From Streptomyces olindensis (GTDB taxonomy: Bacteria > Actinomycetota > Actinomycetes > Streptomycetales > Streptomycetaceae), in assembly GCA_000696115.1 (NCBI GenBank), contig JJOH01000019.1, positions 515,881-579,880 of the forward strand: a stretch of 64,000 bases of DNA, in the 5' to 3' direction. The notes under the pieces are model-generated. The model had not been told where the DNA came from. It did no database searches and was given only the letters and a program-made list of their open reading frames with translations. The position numbers and the translations under genes are program-made. Each line of letters opens with the position of its first letter. Within the stretch, counting starts at the first letter, position 1. Of the stretch, positions 25,681-33,198 are shown in pieces.

Positions 25681-26279
25681 CGACGTACGGCCTGCTGGTC
25701 TTCGAGGAAGCGGAGGAGCTCGACTTCGTGGGGCCCTGGGAGGTGTTCACCGTCTCCGCCATGCTCCGCGACGGCGCCGACCGGGCCGTGCTGGTCGCCG
25801 AGCACCCCGGGCCCGTGCGCTGCAACAAGGGCCTGCGGGTCCTGCCCGACCACACGCTGGACGACCATCCGCCGCTGGACGTGCTGCACGTGCCGGGCGG
25901 GCGGGGCGCGCGCGAGGCCCAGCCGCACAACCGGGTGGTCACCGACTGGATCGGGAAGACCGCGGAACAGGCGGCGTGGGTGCACGGGGTGTGCACCGGC
26001 ACGTTCCTGCTGCACGCCGCGGGACCGGCCCGCGGACGCCGGGTGGCCACGCACTGGAGCCAGGAGGACACCCTCCAGGCGCGGGGCGACGTGACGGTGG
26101 TCCGGGACGCCCGCTATGTCGTGGACGGCAACCTGGTCACCAGCCAGGGCGTCTCGGCCGGCATCGACAGCGCGCTGTGGCTGGTGGGCTGGCTGCACGG
26201 CCGGGAGCACGCGCGGGCCGTGCGCCGCTACATCCAGTACGACCCGGCGCCGCCCTACATGGCCGACGAGCCCGTCTGA
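25677..26279 (+). CDS. DJ-1/PfpI-family protein (isonitrile hydratase-like)
   Basis: 200 residues. TYGLLVFEEAEELDFVGPWEVFTVSAML and the nucleophile elbow GVCTGTFLLHAAGPARGRRVATHWSQ place it in the DJ-1/PfpI superfamily, near isonitrile hydratase (InhA) proteins, with the reactive cysteine in VCTGT. It overlaps the upstream AraC gene by four bases, so it is translationally coupled and probably produced with it. Whether it is a hydratase, glyoxalase or deglycase cannot be decided. Length is typical. Confidence 0.85.
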   Translation: MTTYGLLVFEEAEELDFVGPWEVFTVSAMLRDGADRAVLVAEHPGPVRCNKGLRVLPDHTLDDHPPLDVLHVPGGRGAREAQPHNRVVTDWIGKTAEQAAWVHGVCTGTFLLHAAGPARGRRVATHWSQEDTLQARGDVTVVRDARYVVDGNLVTSQGVSAGIDSALWLVGWLHGREHARAVRRYIQYDPAPPYMADEPV

Positions 26280-26330
26280 CCCATGTGCCGGTGCCGTGCG
26301 CCGCATGGGTCCGCGTGACCCGGGCAGCCG

Positions 26331-26792
26331 ATGTTCATGGGCGGTGACACGGGCGACGGCGGACAGGTGAGGCAACCGGGCGGCTGCGGGCACCGGGCGG
26401 TGCCGCACCCGGGCGACATCCGGATCGAGGCGTGGGCGGCGTGCCGGGAGCACTGTCTGGCGGAGGCCGTGCTGGCGATGGTGGAGTGCTTCGCGGACGT
26501 GTCCGGGGTGCGGCCCACCGCCGTGGGCCGGGTGCGGCTGGCCGAGGCCAGCGACGACGACCTGCTCGCCGCGCTGCTGGACGAGGTCATCTTCCGGCTG
26601 GAGGCGTACGGCGAGGTGCCGGTGGACGTGGAGGCGGACGAGGCCGACGGCGGCCTGGACGTCCGGCTGGCGGTCACCGGCCTCGACGACGTGGAGATCA
26701 CCGGGTCGGTCCCGAAGGCGGTGGCGTGGGACGAGCTGCGGATCGGCCCGGATCCGTACGGCTGGTCGTGCGCGGTGCGGGTCGACGCCTGA
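26331..26792 (+). CDS. Archease-family protein
   Basis: 153 residues. GHRAVPHPGDIRIEAWAACREHCLAEAVLAMVECFADVSG, the acidic DDDLLAALLDEVIFRLEAYGEVPVDVE stretch and the C-terminal VPKAVAWDELRIGPDPYGWSCAVRVDA match archease. Archease activates the RNA ligase RtcB by helping its guanylylation. The family calcium/metal aspartate is seen in HPGD. No rtcB gene is in this window, which is noteworthy because the two are usually neighbours. The start is uncertain: ATG 26331, ATG 26337 or GTG 26367 are possible, and homology begins only after residue 18. Confidence 0.75.
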   Translation: MFMGGDTGDGGQVRQPGGCGHRAVPHPGDIRIEAWAACREHCLAEAVLAMVECFADVSGVRPTAVGRVRLAEASDDDLLAALLDEVIFRLEAYGEVPVDVEADEADGGLDVRLAVTGLDDVEITGSVPKAVAWDELRIGPDPYGWSCAVRVDA

Positions 26793-26825
26793 CCCCGCCG
26801 GCCCCGGTGTGCCTACGGTGGAGGC

Positions 26826-27926
26826 GTGGGCGGCTCAGTCGTGACGCTGTTCCTGTGCGGTGACGTGATGCTCGGGCGCGGCGTCGACCAGATCCTGGCG
26901 CACCCCGGTGATCCGGCGCTGCGGGAGGCGTACGTCGTGGACGCGCGGTCCTACGTCCGGCTGGCGGAGGCGGCGCACGGTCCGGTCCCCGCGCCCGTTC
27001 CTCCCTCCTGGCCGTGGGGCGAGGCGCTGCGGGTGCTCGCCGAGGCCGCCCCGGACGCCCGGATCGTGAACCTGGAGACGTCGGTGACGGGCAGCGACAC
27101 GTTCGACCCGGGCAAGGAGATCCACTACCGGATGCACCCGGCTGACCTGCCCGCCCTGGCCGTGGCCCGGCCCGACGTGACCGTCCTCGCCAACAACCAC
27201 GTCCTGGACTTCGGCCGCCCGGGTCTGCTGGAGACCCTGGACACGCTGGCCCGGGCGGGGTTGCGGACGGCGGGCGCGGGCCGGGACGCCGGCCGGGCGT
27301 ACGCCCCCGCGGCGGTGCCTCTACCGGGCGGTCGGCGGCTGCTGGTGTTCGCCCTCGGGGCGCGCTCCAGCGGGATCCCGTCCGGCTGGGCGGCGACCGA
27401 GGACCGGCCGGGCGTCGCGTACCTGCCCGAACTCTCGGCCGCCGCGGCCGACACCGTCGTACGGCGGGTCCGGCAGGTGCGGCGGGCCGGTGACGTCACC
27501 GTCGTGTCCGTGCACTGGGGTTCGAACTGGGGGTACCACGTGCCGCGGGAGCAGGTGCGGTTCGCGCACGCCCTGGTGGACGGCGGGGTGGACGTCGTCC
27601 ACGGGCACTCCTCGCACCATCCCCGACCGCTGGAGGTGTACCGGGAGCGGCTGATCCTGTACGGCTGCGGCGACTTCGTCGACGACTACGAGGGGATCTC
27701 CGGTTACGAGGAGTACCGCGACGACCTGCGGCTCGCGTTCCTGGTGTCGGTCGAGGCGGACGGCGGACGGCTGGCGGGGCTGCGCATGGTGCCGCTGCGG
27801 GCACGACGGATGCGGCTGGAGCCCGCGCCCCGGGAGGACCGCGTGTGGCTGCGGACGACGCTGGACCGGGTCAGCCGCGGGGTGGGCGTGGCGCTGGGGG
27901 CCGACGGTTCGCTGGTGCTGGTGTGA
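26826..27926 (+). CDS. CapA-family (poly-gamma-glutamate synthesis type) metallophosphatase-like protein
   Basis: About 366 residues. VTLFLCGDVMLGRGVDQIL at the start, ARIVNLETSVTGSD, DVTVLANNHVLDFG and VVSVHWGSNWGYHVPREQVRFAHALVDGGVDVVHGHSSHHPRPLEVYRERLILYGCGDF are the conserved CapA/PgsA metallophosphoesterase-like motifs with metal-binding D, N and H residues. CapA proteins in actinobacteria are often not linked to polyglutamate, and the role here is unknown. There is no obvious signal peptide. The start is GTG 26826, with GTG 26841 as alternative; the ribosome binding site is too close for the first and far for the second. Confidence 0.85.
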   Translation: MGGSVVTLFLCGDVMLGRGVDQILAHPGDPALREAYVVDARSYVRLAEAAHGPVPAPVPPSWPWGEALRVLAEAAPDARIVNLETSVTGSDTFDPGKEIHYRMHPADLPALAVARPDVTVLANNHVLDFGRPGLLETLDTLARAGLRTAGAGRDAGRAYAPAAVPLPGGRRLLVFALGARSSGIPSGWAATEDRPGVAYLPELSAAAADTVVRRVRQVRRAGDVTVVSVHWGSNWGYHVPREQVRFAHALVDGGVDVVHGHSSHHPRPLEVYRERLILYGCGDFVDDYEGISGYEEYRDDLRLAFLVSVEADGGRLAGLRMVPLRARRMRLEPAPREDRVWLRTTLDRVSRGVGVALGADGSLVLV

Positions 27927-27948
27927 CCGACCGGCGCTGGACGTCGGA

Positions 27949-28968
27949 TCAGCTCGCCCAGGCCACCAGGCGTTCCCGGTTCCCGGGCTCGCGCAGGCGG
28001 GCGAGGGACTCCTTCTCCAGCTGGCGGACCCGCTCCCGGGTCAGGCCGACGCGCTTCGCGACCTCCTCGCGGGTGCGGGTGTGGCCGTCGTGGAGGCCGT
28101 AGCGCAGGGAGAGGATCATGGCCTCGCGGGGCGCGAGCGTGCCGACGGCCTCGCGGAGTTCCTCGGCGAGTGCCTGGTACTCGGCGACTTCGGGAGCCTG
28201 GAGCACCTCGGTGTCGGGGATGAGGTCGCCGACGACGGTCTCGCCGGTCTCGTCCACGGGCGTGTCCAGGCTGACGGCCTGCCGGCCGACGCGGCGCAGC
28301 CAGCCGATCCGGTCCTCGGCGAGGCCGCTCTCCCGGGCCACCTCCTCGACGCTCGGCTCGCGGTCCAGGTCGTGCCGGAGCCGCCGCTCGACCTTGGCGA
28401 CCTTCTGCAACTGCTCGACGACGTGCATCGGCAGCCGTACGGTGCGGGCGTGCGCGGCCAGGCCCCGTTCGATGGCCTGGCGGACCCACCAGGTCGCGTA
28501 GGTGGAGAACTTGAAGCCCTTGGTGTGGTCGAACTTCTCCACGGCCCGGATCAGACCGAGGTTGCCCTCCTGGATCACGTCCAGCAGGGGCAGACCGCGG
28601 TGGGCGTGGCGTTTGGCCATCGAGACCACGAGCCGGAGGTTGGCCCGCACCATGTGGTCCTTGGCCGCCTGCCCGTCGCGGGCGGCCTCCTCCAGTTCCC
28701 CGCGCCGCTCGGGTGCGAGGTCGCTCTCACCGGCGTCGGCCCGCTCCAGTTCCGCCAGCGCCCGCTCGCCGTCCCGCATCCGCCGGGTCAGCCGTACCTC
28801 GTCCTCCGCGGTGAGCAGCGGCGTCGCCGCGATCTGCGCGAGGTACTGGCCGAGCAGGTCCGGTTCCTCGTCGGGCTCGGGGATGCGGCTGCGCAGCCGG
28901 GCGGTGCGAGCGGGGGCGCGGCGGTCCTCGCGGGTCTCGGCCGCGGGGTCTTCTGCCAGGGGAGACAT
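27949..28968 (-). CDS. hrdC: RNA polymerase sigma factor, Hrd group (HrdC-like)
   Basis: 339 residues and all four sigma-70 regions. Region 1.2 is DLLGQYLAQIAATPLLTAEDEVRLTRRM. Region 2 is HMVRANLRLVVSMAKRHAHRGLPLLDVIQEGNLGLIRAVEKFDHTKGFKFSTYATWWVRQAIERGLAAHARTVRLP. Region 4 ends in an HTH, TREEVAKRVGLTRERVRQLEKESLARLR. There is no long acidic N-terminus, so it is a group 2 sigma rather than HrdB. The length and a thioredoxin (trxC-like) gene elsewhere in the window suggest hrdC; hrdA or hrdD are alternatives. GGAGG lies eleven bases before ATG 28968. A sigma-B-type promoter precedes it. Confidence 0.9.
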   Translation of the reverse strand: MSPLAEDPAAETREDRRAPARTARLRSRIPEPDEEPDLLGQYLAQIAATPLLTAEDEVRLTRRMRDGERALAELERADAGESDLAPERRGELEEAARDGQAAKDHMVRANLRLVVSMAKRHAHRGLPLLDVIQEGNLGLIRAVEKFDHTKGFKFSTYATWWVRQAIERGLAAHARTVRLPMHVVEQLQKVAKVERRLRHDLDREPSVEEVARESGLAEDRIGWLRRVGRQAVSLDTPVDETGETVVGDLIPDTEVLQAPEVAEYQALAEELREAVGTLAPREAMILSLRYGLHDGHTRTREEVAKRVGLTRERVRQLEKESLARLREPGNRERLVAWAS

Positions 28969-29025
28969 CCTCGTGTTCCTCCGTCTCCTGCCTTCGTGCC
29001 GGCTCGCTCCGGAAAGGGTCTCCGG

Positions 29026-29051
29026 GTACCCGCGAGGATGGGTTCCGAACC
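29026..29051 (-). promoter_or_regulatory. Candidate sigma-B-type promoter of the sigma factor gene
   Basis: On the minus strand GGTTC (29051-29047), 15 bases, then GGGTAC (29031-29026) match the Streptomyces stress-sigma consensus GNNTN-N14-16-GGGTAC. It lies 58 bases before the sigma-factor ATG. The GGGTACCC core is itself palindromic, so chance is possible. Confidence 0.4.
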
Positions 29052-29086
29052 GCATGCCCGGGTCCCGTGGGGGTACTCCGGGGCAC

Positions 29087-29539
29087 ATGACCGGCATCGA
29101 ACTGCGCAGCGACGCGTTCAACGACCACTCCTTCATCGCGCGCCGGTACGCGTACGAGGGACCGAACGTCTCTCCGCCGCTGACCTGGAGCGGCGTACCG
29201 GACGACGCGGCCGAACTGGTCCTGCTCTGCGAGGACCCCGACGCCCCGTCGGGCACCTTCGCGCACTGGGTGGTGGTGGGCATCGACCCGCACAGCGACG
29301 GCGTCGAGGCCGGGCACTGCCCACCGGGCGGCACGGAACTCGTCAACGGCTACGGGCAGCAGGGCTGGGGCGGCCCCCATCCCCCGCCGGGTGACGACGC
29401 CCACCACTACTTCTTCCGGCTCTACGCCCTGTCCGAACCGTGCGTGCTGCCCGACGCGCCCCGGGCGGACCAGGTGCACGAGGAGGTCGAGAAGCGGCGG
29501 ATCGCCGACGGGACGCTGGTGGGGCTGTACCAGCGCTGA
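29087..29539 (+). CDS. YbhB/YbcL family (PEBP-like, Raf kinase inhibitor-like) protein
   Basis: 150 residues. FIARRYAYEGPNVSPPLTWSGVPDDAAELVLLCEDPDAPSGTFAHWVVVGI, with the DPDAP and HWVV ligand-site motifs, and NGYGQQGWGGPHPPPGDDAHHYFFRLYAL mark a bacterial phosphatidylethanolamine-binding-protein homologue. It is cytosolic, and its bacterial role is not known. It is divergent from the sigma factor gene. GGGTAC at 29071 with GCATG 14 bases upstream could give it a stress-type promoter of its own, with a transcript starting almost on the ATG. Confidence 0.9.
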   Translation: MTGIELRSDAFNDHSFIARRYAYEGPNVSPPLTWSGVPDDAAELVLLCEDPDAPSGTFAHWVVVGIDPHSDGVEAGHCPPGGTELVNGYGQQGWGGPHPPPGDDAHHYFFRLYALSEPCVLPDAPRADQVHEEVEKRRIADGTLVGLYQR

Positions 29540-29686
29540 CCCCCTGAACCGTCCAGGTCCTCGTGGCACAACGGTCGGTTGTGGCACGGGTGCCGGGCAG
29601 TTGTTTGCCCGGCCCGCCCGGTCCTCGCTTGGATGGCTCCCGGTCAACACCGGGTTGTCCACGGGAACGGGGAGTGTGCGCCGGGT

Positions 29687-30952
29687 ATGGCGGGCAGGCG
29701 GTCGCTGGGGCGGCGGTTCGGGTGGCTGTGGGGCGCGTACGCGGTCAGCACGGCCGGTACGTGGCTGGCGTTCGACGCGTTCGCCCTGATCGCGGTCCTG
29801 GTGCTGGACGCCGGGCCGGCGCAGGTGTCACTGCTGGCGGCGGTGGGGCCGGCCGTCGGCGCCGCGGTGTCGGTGCCGCTCGGGCCGTGGGTGGAACCGC
29901 GCCGGAAACGGCCGGTGATGATCGCGACGGACCTGGTCCGGTGCGCGGTGCTGCTGAGCGTCCCCGTGGCGTTCGCCCTGGGTGGGCTGAGCTTCGGTCA
30001 GCTGCTGCTGGTGTCGGTGGTGGTCGCGGCGGCCGACATCACCTTCAACGCGGCGGCCGGGGCGTTCCTGAAGGAGCTGGTGCCGCGGCGGGACCTGTTG
30101 GTCGCGAACGGGCGGTTCGAGGCGACGATGTGGACCGCGAGCATGGCCGGGCCGCCGCTGGGCGGTGCCGCGATCGGGCTGTTCGGTCCGGTGGCGACCG
30201 TGGTGGCGGACGCGGTGAGCCATCTGCTCTCGGCGGCCGGGCTCCGGGCGATCGGGGGCGGCGAGCAGCGCCCGGTGCGGCCGGGACCCGCCGCGGCCCG
30301 GCTCCGGGCGGGCGACCTGCTCGGCGGCTGGCGGCACATCCTGGCCGACCCGGCGCTGCGCCCGCTGTTCGGCAACACGGTCCTGGTCAACGCCCTGATC
30401 ATGGCGGCCTCGCCACCGCTGCTCCTCCTGATGGTCGACGACCTGCGGTTCGCGCCCTGGCAGTACGCCCTCGCCTTCGCCGTGCCCTGCACCGGCGGCC
30501 TGCTCGGCTCACGGCTGGCGCCCCGGCTCGTCACGCGGTTCGGGCGGCACCGGGTGCTGCGCGCGGCCGGGGTGCTGCGGGCGTGCTGGTCGCTCGGTCT
30601 GGCCTTCGTCGGCCCCGGGGCGGCCGGGCTGGCGCTGGTGATGGTGATCGAGTTCGGGCTGATCACCTGCTGCGCCGTGTTCAACCCGGTGTTCGCCACG
30701 TTCCGCCTGGAGCGGACCCCCGCCGACCGGGTCACCCGCACCCTGGCCGCCTGGTCGGCCACCGGCAAGGCGGCCACCGCGGCCCTGACCGCCCTGTGGG
30801 GCCTGCTGGCCGCGCGGACCGGCCCGCGTACGGCCCTCGCACTCGCCGGTGTCCTGCTCCTCGCGACCCCGCTGCTGCTCCCCCGCCGGGACCACGCGCC
30901 GGACACCGAGGCCGAGCCCGCTCCCCTGGCCCTGGAGCCGGACGGCGGCTGA
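29687..30952 (+). CDS. MFS transporter
   Basis: 421 residues with about 10-12 hydrophobic segments. RFGWLWGAYAVSTAGTWLAFDAFALIAVLVLDAGPAQVSLLAAVGPAVGAAVSVPLGPWVEPRRKRPVMIATDLVRCA shows the family A-motif-like loop (EPRRKRPV). It belongs to the enterobactin/macrolide-exporter-like MFS group. It would export a small molecule through the inner membrane. The ATG at 29687 has GGGGAG eleven bases upstream. The stop codon is inside a 28-bp perfect palindrome. Confidence 0.85.
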   Translation: MAGRRSLGRRFGWLWGAYAVSTAGTWLAFDAFALIAVLVLDAGPAQVSLLAAVGPAVGAAVSVPLGPWVEPRRKRPVMIATDLVRCAVLLSVPVAFALGGLSFGQLLLVSVVVAAADITFNAAAGAFLKELVPRRDLLVANGRFEATMWTASMAGPPLGGAAIGLFGPVATVVADAVSHLLSAAGLRAIGGGEQRPVRPGPAAARLRAGDLLGGWRHILADPALRPLFGNTVLVNALIMAASPPLLLLMVDDLRFAPWQYALAFAVPCTGGLLGSRLAPRLVTRFGRHRVLRAAGVLRACWSLGLAFVGPGAAGLALVMVIEFGLITCCAVFNPVFATFRLERTPADRVTRTLAAWSATGKAATAALTALWGLLAARTGPRTALALAGVLLLATPLLLPRRDHAPDTEAEPAPLALEPDGG

Positions 30953-30970
30953 ACGGCCGTTCAGCCGCCG
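30943..30970. terminator. Perfect 28-bp palindrome between convergent genes
   Basis: The two 14-base halves at 30943-30956 and 30957-30970 are exact reverse complements (arms CGGCGGCTGAACGG/CCGTTCAGCCGCCG). It contains the stop codon of the MFS gene and ends 21 bases from the stop of the convergent VOC gene. A bidirectional terminator is the simplest reading. Confidence 0.65.
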
Positions 30971-30991
30971 CGCGGACTCGGGGGCGCCGGG

Positions 30992-31420
30992 TCAGACCGC
31001 CCCGGGCACGTCCTCCGTGACCCCGTTCAGCGGGGAGGACGGATCGGCGCCGTACGGGCGGGTGATGATCTCCAGGCCGTGGCCCGCCGGGTCGAGGAAG
31101 TAGACCCCGCGGCCGCCGTCGTTGCGGTTGATCCGGCGCGGGTGGTTGCCGTGCGGATCTGCCTGGATGGGTATCCGGGCCTTGATGAGGCGGGCGAGGG
31201 CCTCGTCGAACTCGTCCTCGGAGACGAGGAACGCGTAGTGCTGCATGGGGATGTCGGCGTCGATGGTGAGGAAGTCCAGCGTGACGCCGTTGGCGGTCGT
31301 CACCGGCAGGAACACCCCGGCCGGTGCCCCGACCTCCAGGCCCAGGATCTCCGCGAGGAAGTGAGCGGACTTCTCCCGGTCTCGGGACAGGACGATGGTG
31401 TGGTTGAACTCGACTGACAC
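30992..31420 (-). CDS. VOC-family (glyoxalase/dioxygenase fold) protein
   Basis: 142 residues. VEFNHTIVLSRDREKSAHFLAEILGLEV and the C-terminal RGVYFLDPAGHGLEIITRPYG are the paired beta-alpha-beta modules of the vicinal oxygen chelate fold, with a metal-binding histidine in FNHTI and a glutamate in HGLEIIT. The enzyme could be a lyase, dioxygenase or resistance protein, and the reaction is unknown. GTG 31420 is chosen because GGAGG lies eight bases upstream. A longer form from 31459 has no such signal. Confidence 0.85.
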   Translation of the reverse strand: MSVEFNHTIVLSRDREKSAHFLAEILGLEVGAPAGVFLPVTTANGVTLDFLTIDADIPMQHYAFLVSEDEFDEALARLIKARIPIQADPHGNHPRRINRNDGGRGVYFLDPAGHGLEIITRPYGADPSSPLNGVTEDVPGAV

Positions 31421-31593
31421 GGTTGAATGCCTCCACGGGCATCTCCGCGGCGCCTCCATGCCTCACCCGGCCGGTGACCGGCACGCGATGCCGCGCCGTG
31501 GATCGTAGACAGAGGCGGCCGGGACCGTCGAGCGGTTTTCGGCCGTATCGAGAGCTCTGGCGCGGAGTCCCCGCCCCGGCAGCCCCAGGCGAT

Positions 31594-31638
31594 CCTGACA
31601 ATTGTCAGGGACCGTGTCGCCCCAGGCCTCCCTACAGT
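31594..31638 (+). promoter_or_regulatory. Shared promoter module 1: CCTGAC dyad plus TACAGT box
   Basis: CCTGACAATTGTCAGG (31594-31609) is a perfect 16-bp palindrome. After 23 bases comes TACAGT (31633-31638), a candidate -10 box, and no good -35 lies between. The same arrangement precedes both genes of the divergon at 33 kb. It should drive the SH3 protein gene at 31675. Confidence 0.65.
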
Positions 31639-31674
31639 GCTGAGCGTCGGCCACACCGTCAGGGGGAACACGAC

Positions 31675-32049
31675 ATGTCCACTCGTCTCTTCGCCAAGGC
31701 CGCGCTCGTCGGTGCCGGGGCGCTCGCGCTGCTCGGCCCGCTCACCGCCGGGACCGCGACCGCGGCCACCGCCGGTGAGCAGGGCGGCGCCCGCGTCCTG
31801 GCCGCGCCGTACGCGGTCGTTCCGTACGAGAACGTCAACGTCCGCCGCGGGCCGGGGACTTCCTACGGCATCATCACGACCGCTCCGGCGGGCCAGCCGC
31901 TCGGCGCCTACTGCTGGACCCGCGGCGAGCGCATCACCGACAACGGCTACTCCAACGACGTCTGGGTGAAGCTCCTCGAGGGCTACGTCAGCGCCGTCTA
32001 CCTCAAGGGCAACGAGTACGGCGACCTGCCCGCCTCGGCGCGCTGCTGA
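31675..32049 (+). CDS. Secreted SH3-domain protein
   Basis: 124 residues with a Sec signal peptide (TRLFAKAALVGAGALALLGPLTAGTATAATA, cut likely near residue 31). The mature part is one bacterial SH3 domain, VPYENVNVRRGPGTSYGIITTAPAGQPLGAYCWTRGERITDNGYSNDVWVKLLEGYVSAVYLKG. Bacterial SH3 domains bind peptidoglycan cross-bridges. Cysteines in AYCW and SARC may form a disulfide. The AGGGGG ribosome binding site precedes ATG 31675. It is followed by a paralogue after 61 bases, so the two are probably one transcription unit. Confidence 0.82.
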   Translation: MSTRLFAKAALVGAGALALLGPLTAGTATAATAGEQGGARVLAAPYAVVPYENVNVRRGPGTSYGIITTAPAGQPLGAYCWTRGERITDNGYSNDVWVKLLEGYVSAVYLKGNEYGDLPASARC

Positions 32050-32110
32050 CCCGGACCATGACCGGTTCCGACCACACCGTCCGCACCTTCATCCCACGGG
32101 GGACAGACAC

Positions 32111-32485
32111 ATGAAGCGACTGATCAGCCGTACCGCCATGGGCCTCGCCGTGGCCACGCTCGCCGTCGGCGGGCTCGCCACCACGGCCCAGGCCTCCCCG
32201 GCCGTCGCAGGCGGCGGCGACCCGACCCTCACCGACGTCTACATCTGGGCCACCAACGTCAACCTGCGCCAGGAGCCGACCACCGAATCCCCGCGCCTCG
32301 CGGTCCGTTCGCAGTGGTGGGCGGACGCCATCTGCCAGAAGCAGGGCCAGACCGTGCACGACCCGGCCGTCGGCACCAACAACTGGTGGACCGCCGTCAT
32401 GGAGCTCTCGGGCAGCGACGTGGCCTGGGTGAACAACCTGTACATCCGGGGCGGCGAGAAGATCGCCGGCGTTCCGGACTGCTGA
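32111..32485 (+). CDS. Secreted SH3-domain protein, paralogue
   Basis: 124 residues with a signal peptide (KRLISRTAMGLAVATLAVGGLATTAQA, cleavage near residue 28) and an SH3-like domain (IWATNVNLRQEPTTESPRLAVRSQWWADAICQKQGQTV, then NNWWTAVMELSGSDVAWVNNLYIRGG). Paired cysteines (AICQ and PDC) mirror those of the upstream protein, with which it shares length and layout but little sequence. It may act with its neighbour on the cell wall. The gene ends before a 13-bp terminator stem. Confidence 0.8.
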   Translation: MKRLISRTAMGLAVATLAVGGLATTAQASPAVAGGGDPTLTDVYIWATNVNLRQEPTTESPRLAVRSQWWADAICQKQGQTVHDPAVGTNNWWTAVMELSGSDVAWVNNLYIRGGEKIAGVPDC

Positions 32486-32494
32486 CGACGTACG

Positions 32495-32533
32495 CCGCGG
32501 GGGGCGGACCGAAGCACCGGCCGCCCCCCGCGG
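32495..32533. terminator. 13-bp perfect stem between convergent genes
   Basis: CCGCGGGGGGCGG (32495-32507) pairs with CCGCCCCCCGCGG (32521-32533) around a 13-base loop, between the SH3 paralogue and the convergent secreted protein gene. Confidence 0.8.
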
Positions 32534-32543
32534 TGTGTGCGGC

Positions 32544-32993
32544 TCAGTACCAGCCGGTCTCGGTCAGGTCGTGGCCGTCGCACGAGAGCACGGCGCGCGA
32601 GACGCGGCCGTTGAGGTTGTTGCCCATCTGCGTGTAGGCGTAGTTGATGCCCGGGTCGACGGTCTCGGAGACCCAGCCGTCGACACGCCCCACACCGCTG
32701 TTGGAACGCTGCAGCACGGCCGCGCAGTTGGCCCGGGAGTTCTCGATCCGGGCGAACGAGCCGCACTTGTCGGAGTAGAAGTACTTCAGGGCCATGCCCT
32801 CGGCGTACTTGGTGTCACCGATTTGCCGGAACGTGCCCGAGCAGTAGGAGGTGGTGGGGTACTGCCCCTCCATCCCGTAGGCCCCGTAGTTGCCGCCCGA
32901 GTACGGCGCGGCCTGGGCGGAGGTCGGGAGGAGCGCCATCACCGCGGCGGCTCCCCCGGCGGCCAGCAGTGTCCTGAGTGATCGGCGGCTCAT
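32544..32993 (-). CDS. Secreted cysteine-containing protein (DUF2690-like)
   Basis: 149 residues with a signal peptide (SRRSLRTLLAAGGAAAVMALLPTSAQA, cut near residue 28). The mature part carries YCSGTFRQIGDTKYAEGMALKYFYSDKCGSFARIENSRANC and ends in VSRAVLSCDGHDLTETGWY, with four cysteines. The layout recalls DUF2690 secreted proteins of Streptomyces, but I hold this loosely. Function is unknown. It is divergent from the serine hydrolase-SH3 gene, and each has a copy of the shared promoter module. Confidence 0.75.
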   Translation of the reverse strand: MSRRSLRTLLAAGGAAAVMALLPTSAQAAPYSGGNYGAYGMEGQYPTTSYCSGTFRQIGDTKYAEGMALKYFYSDKCGSFARIENSRANCAAVLQRSNSGVGRVDGWVSETVDPGINYAYTQMGNNLNGRVSRAVLSCDGHDLTETGWY

Positions 32994-33036
32994 GAGCCCT
33001 CTTTCGTTCGTGTGTCGGCGGGTGTTTCCCGGGGTG

Positions 33037-33082
33037 ACCGTACGGGCCGTCACCAGGCCGCCGACACCTGACATTTATCAGG
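33037..33082 (-). promoter_or_regulatory. Shared promoter module 2, minus strand
   Basis: CCTGACATTTATCAGG (33067-33082) is an imperfect dyad. Read on the minus strand, its GTCAGG arm is followed after 24 bases by TACGGT (33042-33037). It should drive the secreted protein gene at 32993. Confidence 0.6.
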
Positions 33083-33092
33083 GTGGACCGGC

Positions 33093-33136
33093 CCTGACAT
33101 TCGTCAGGACCGCTCGCCCCCCCGCGCTCCTACGGT
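33093..33136 (+). promoter_or_regulatory. Shared promoter module 3, plus strand
   Basis: CCTGACATTCGTCAGG (33093-33108), then 22 bases and TACGGT (33131-33136). The segment between resembles that of module 1 (GACCG...TCGCCCC...CTCC). It should drive the serine hydrolase-SH3 gene at 33199. Confidence 0.65.
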
Positions 33137-33198
33137 GTCGGCACGGGGCCGCGGCTCCGCCGGACAGCCCGACAGCCGGACGACCAGGAAGGCCAACC

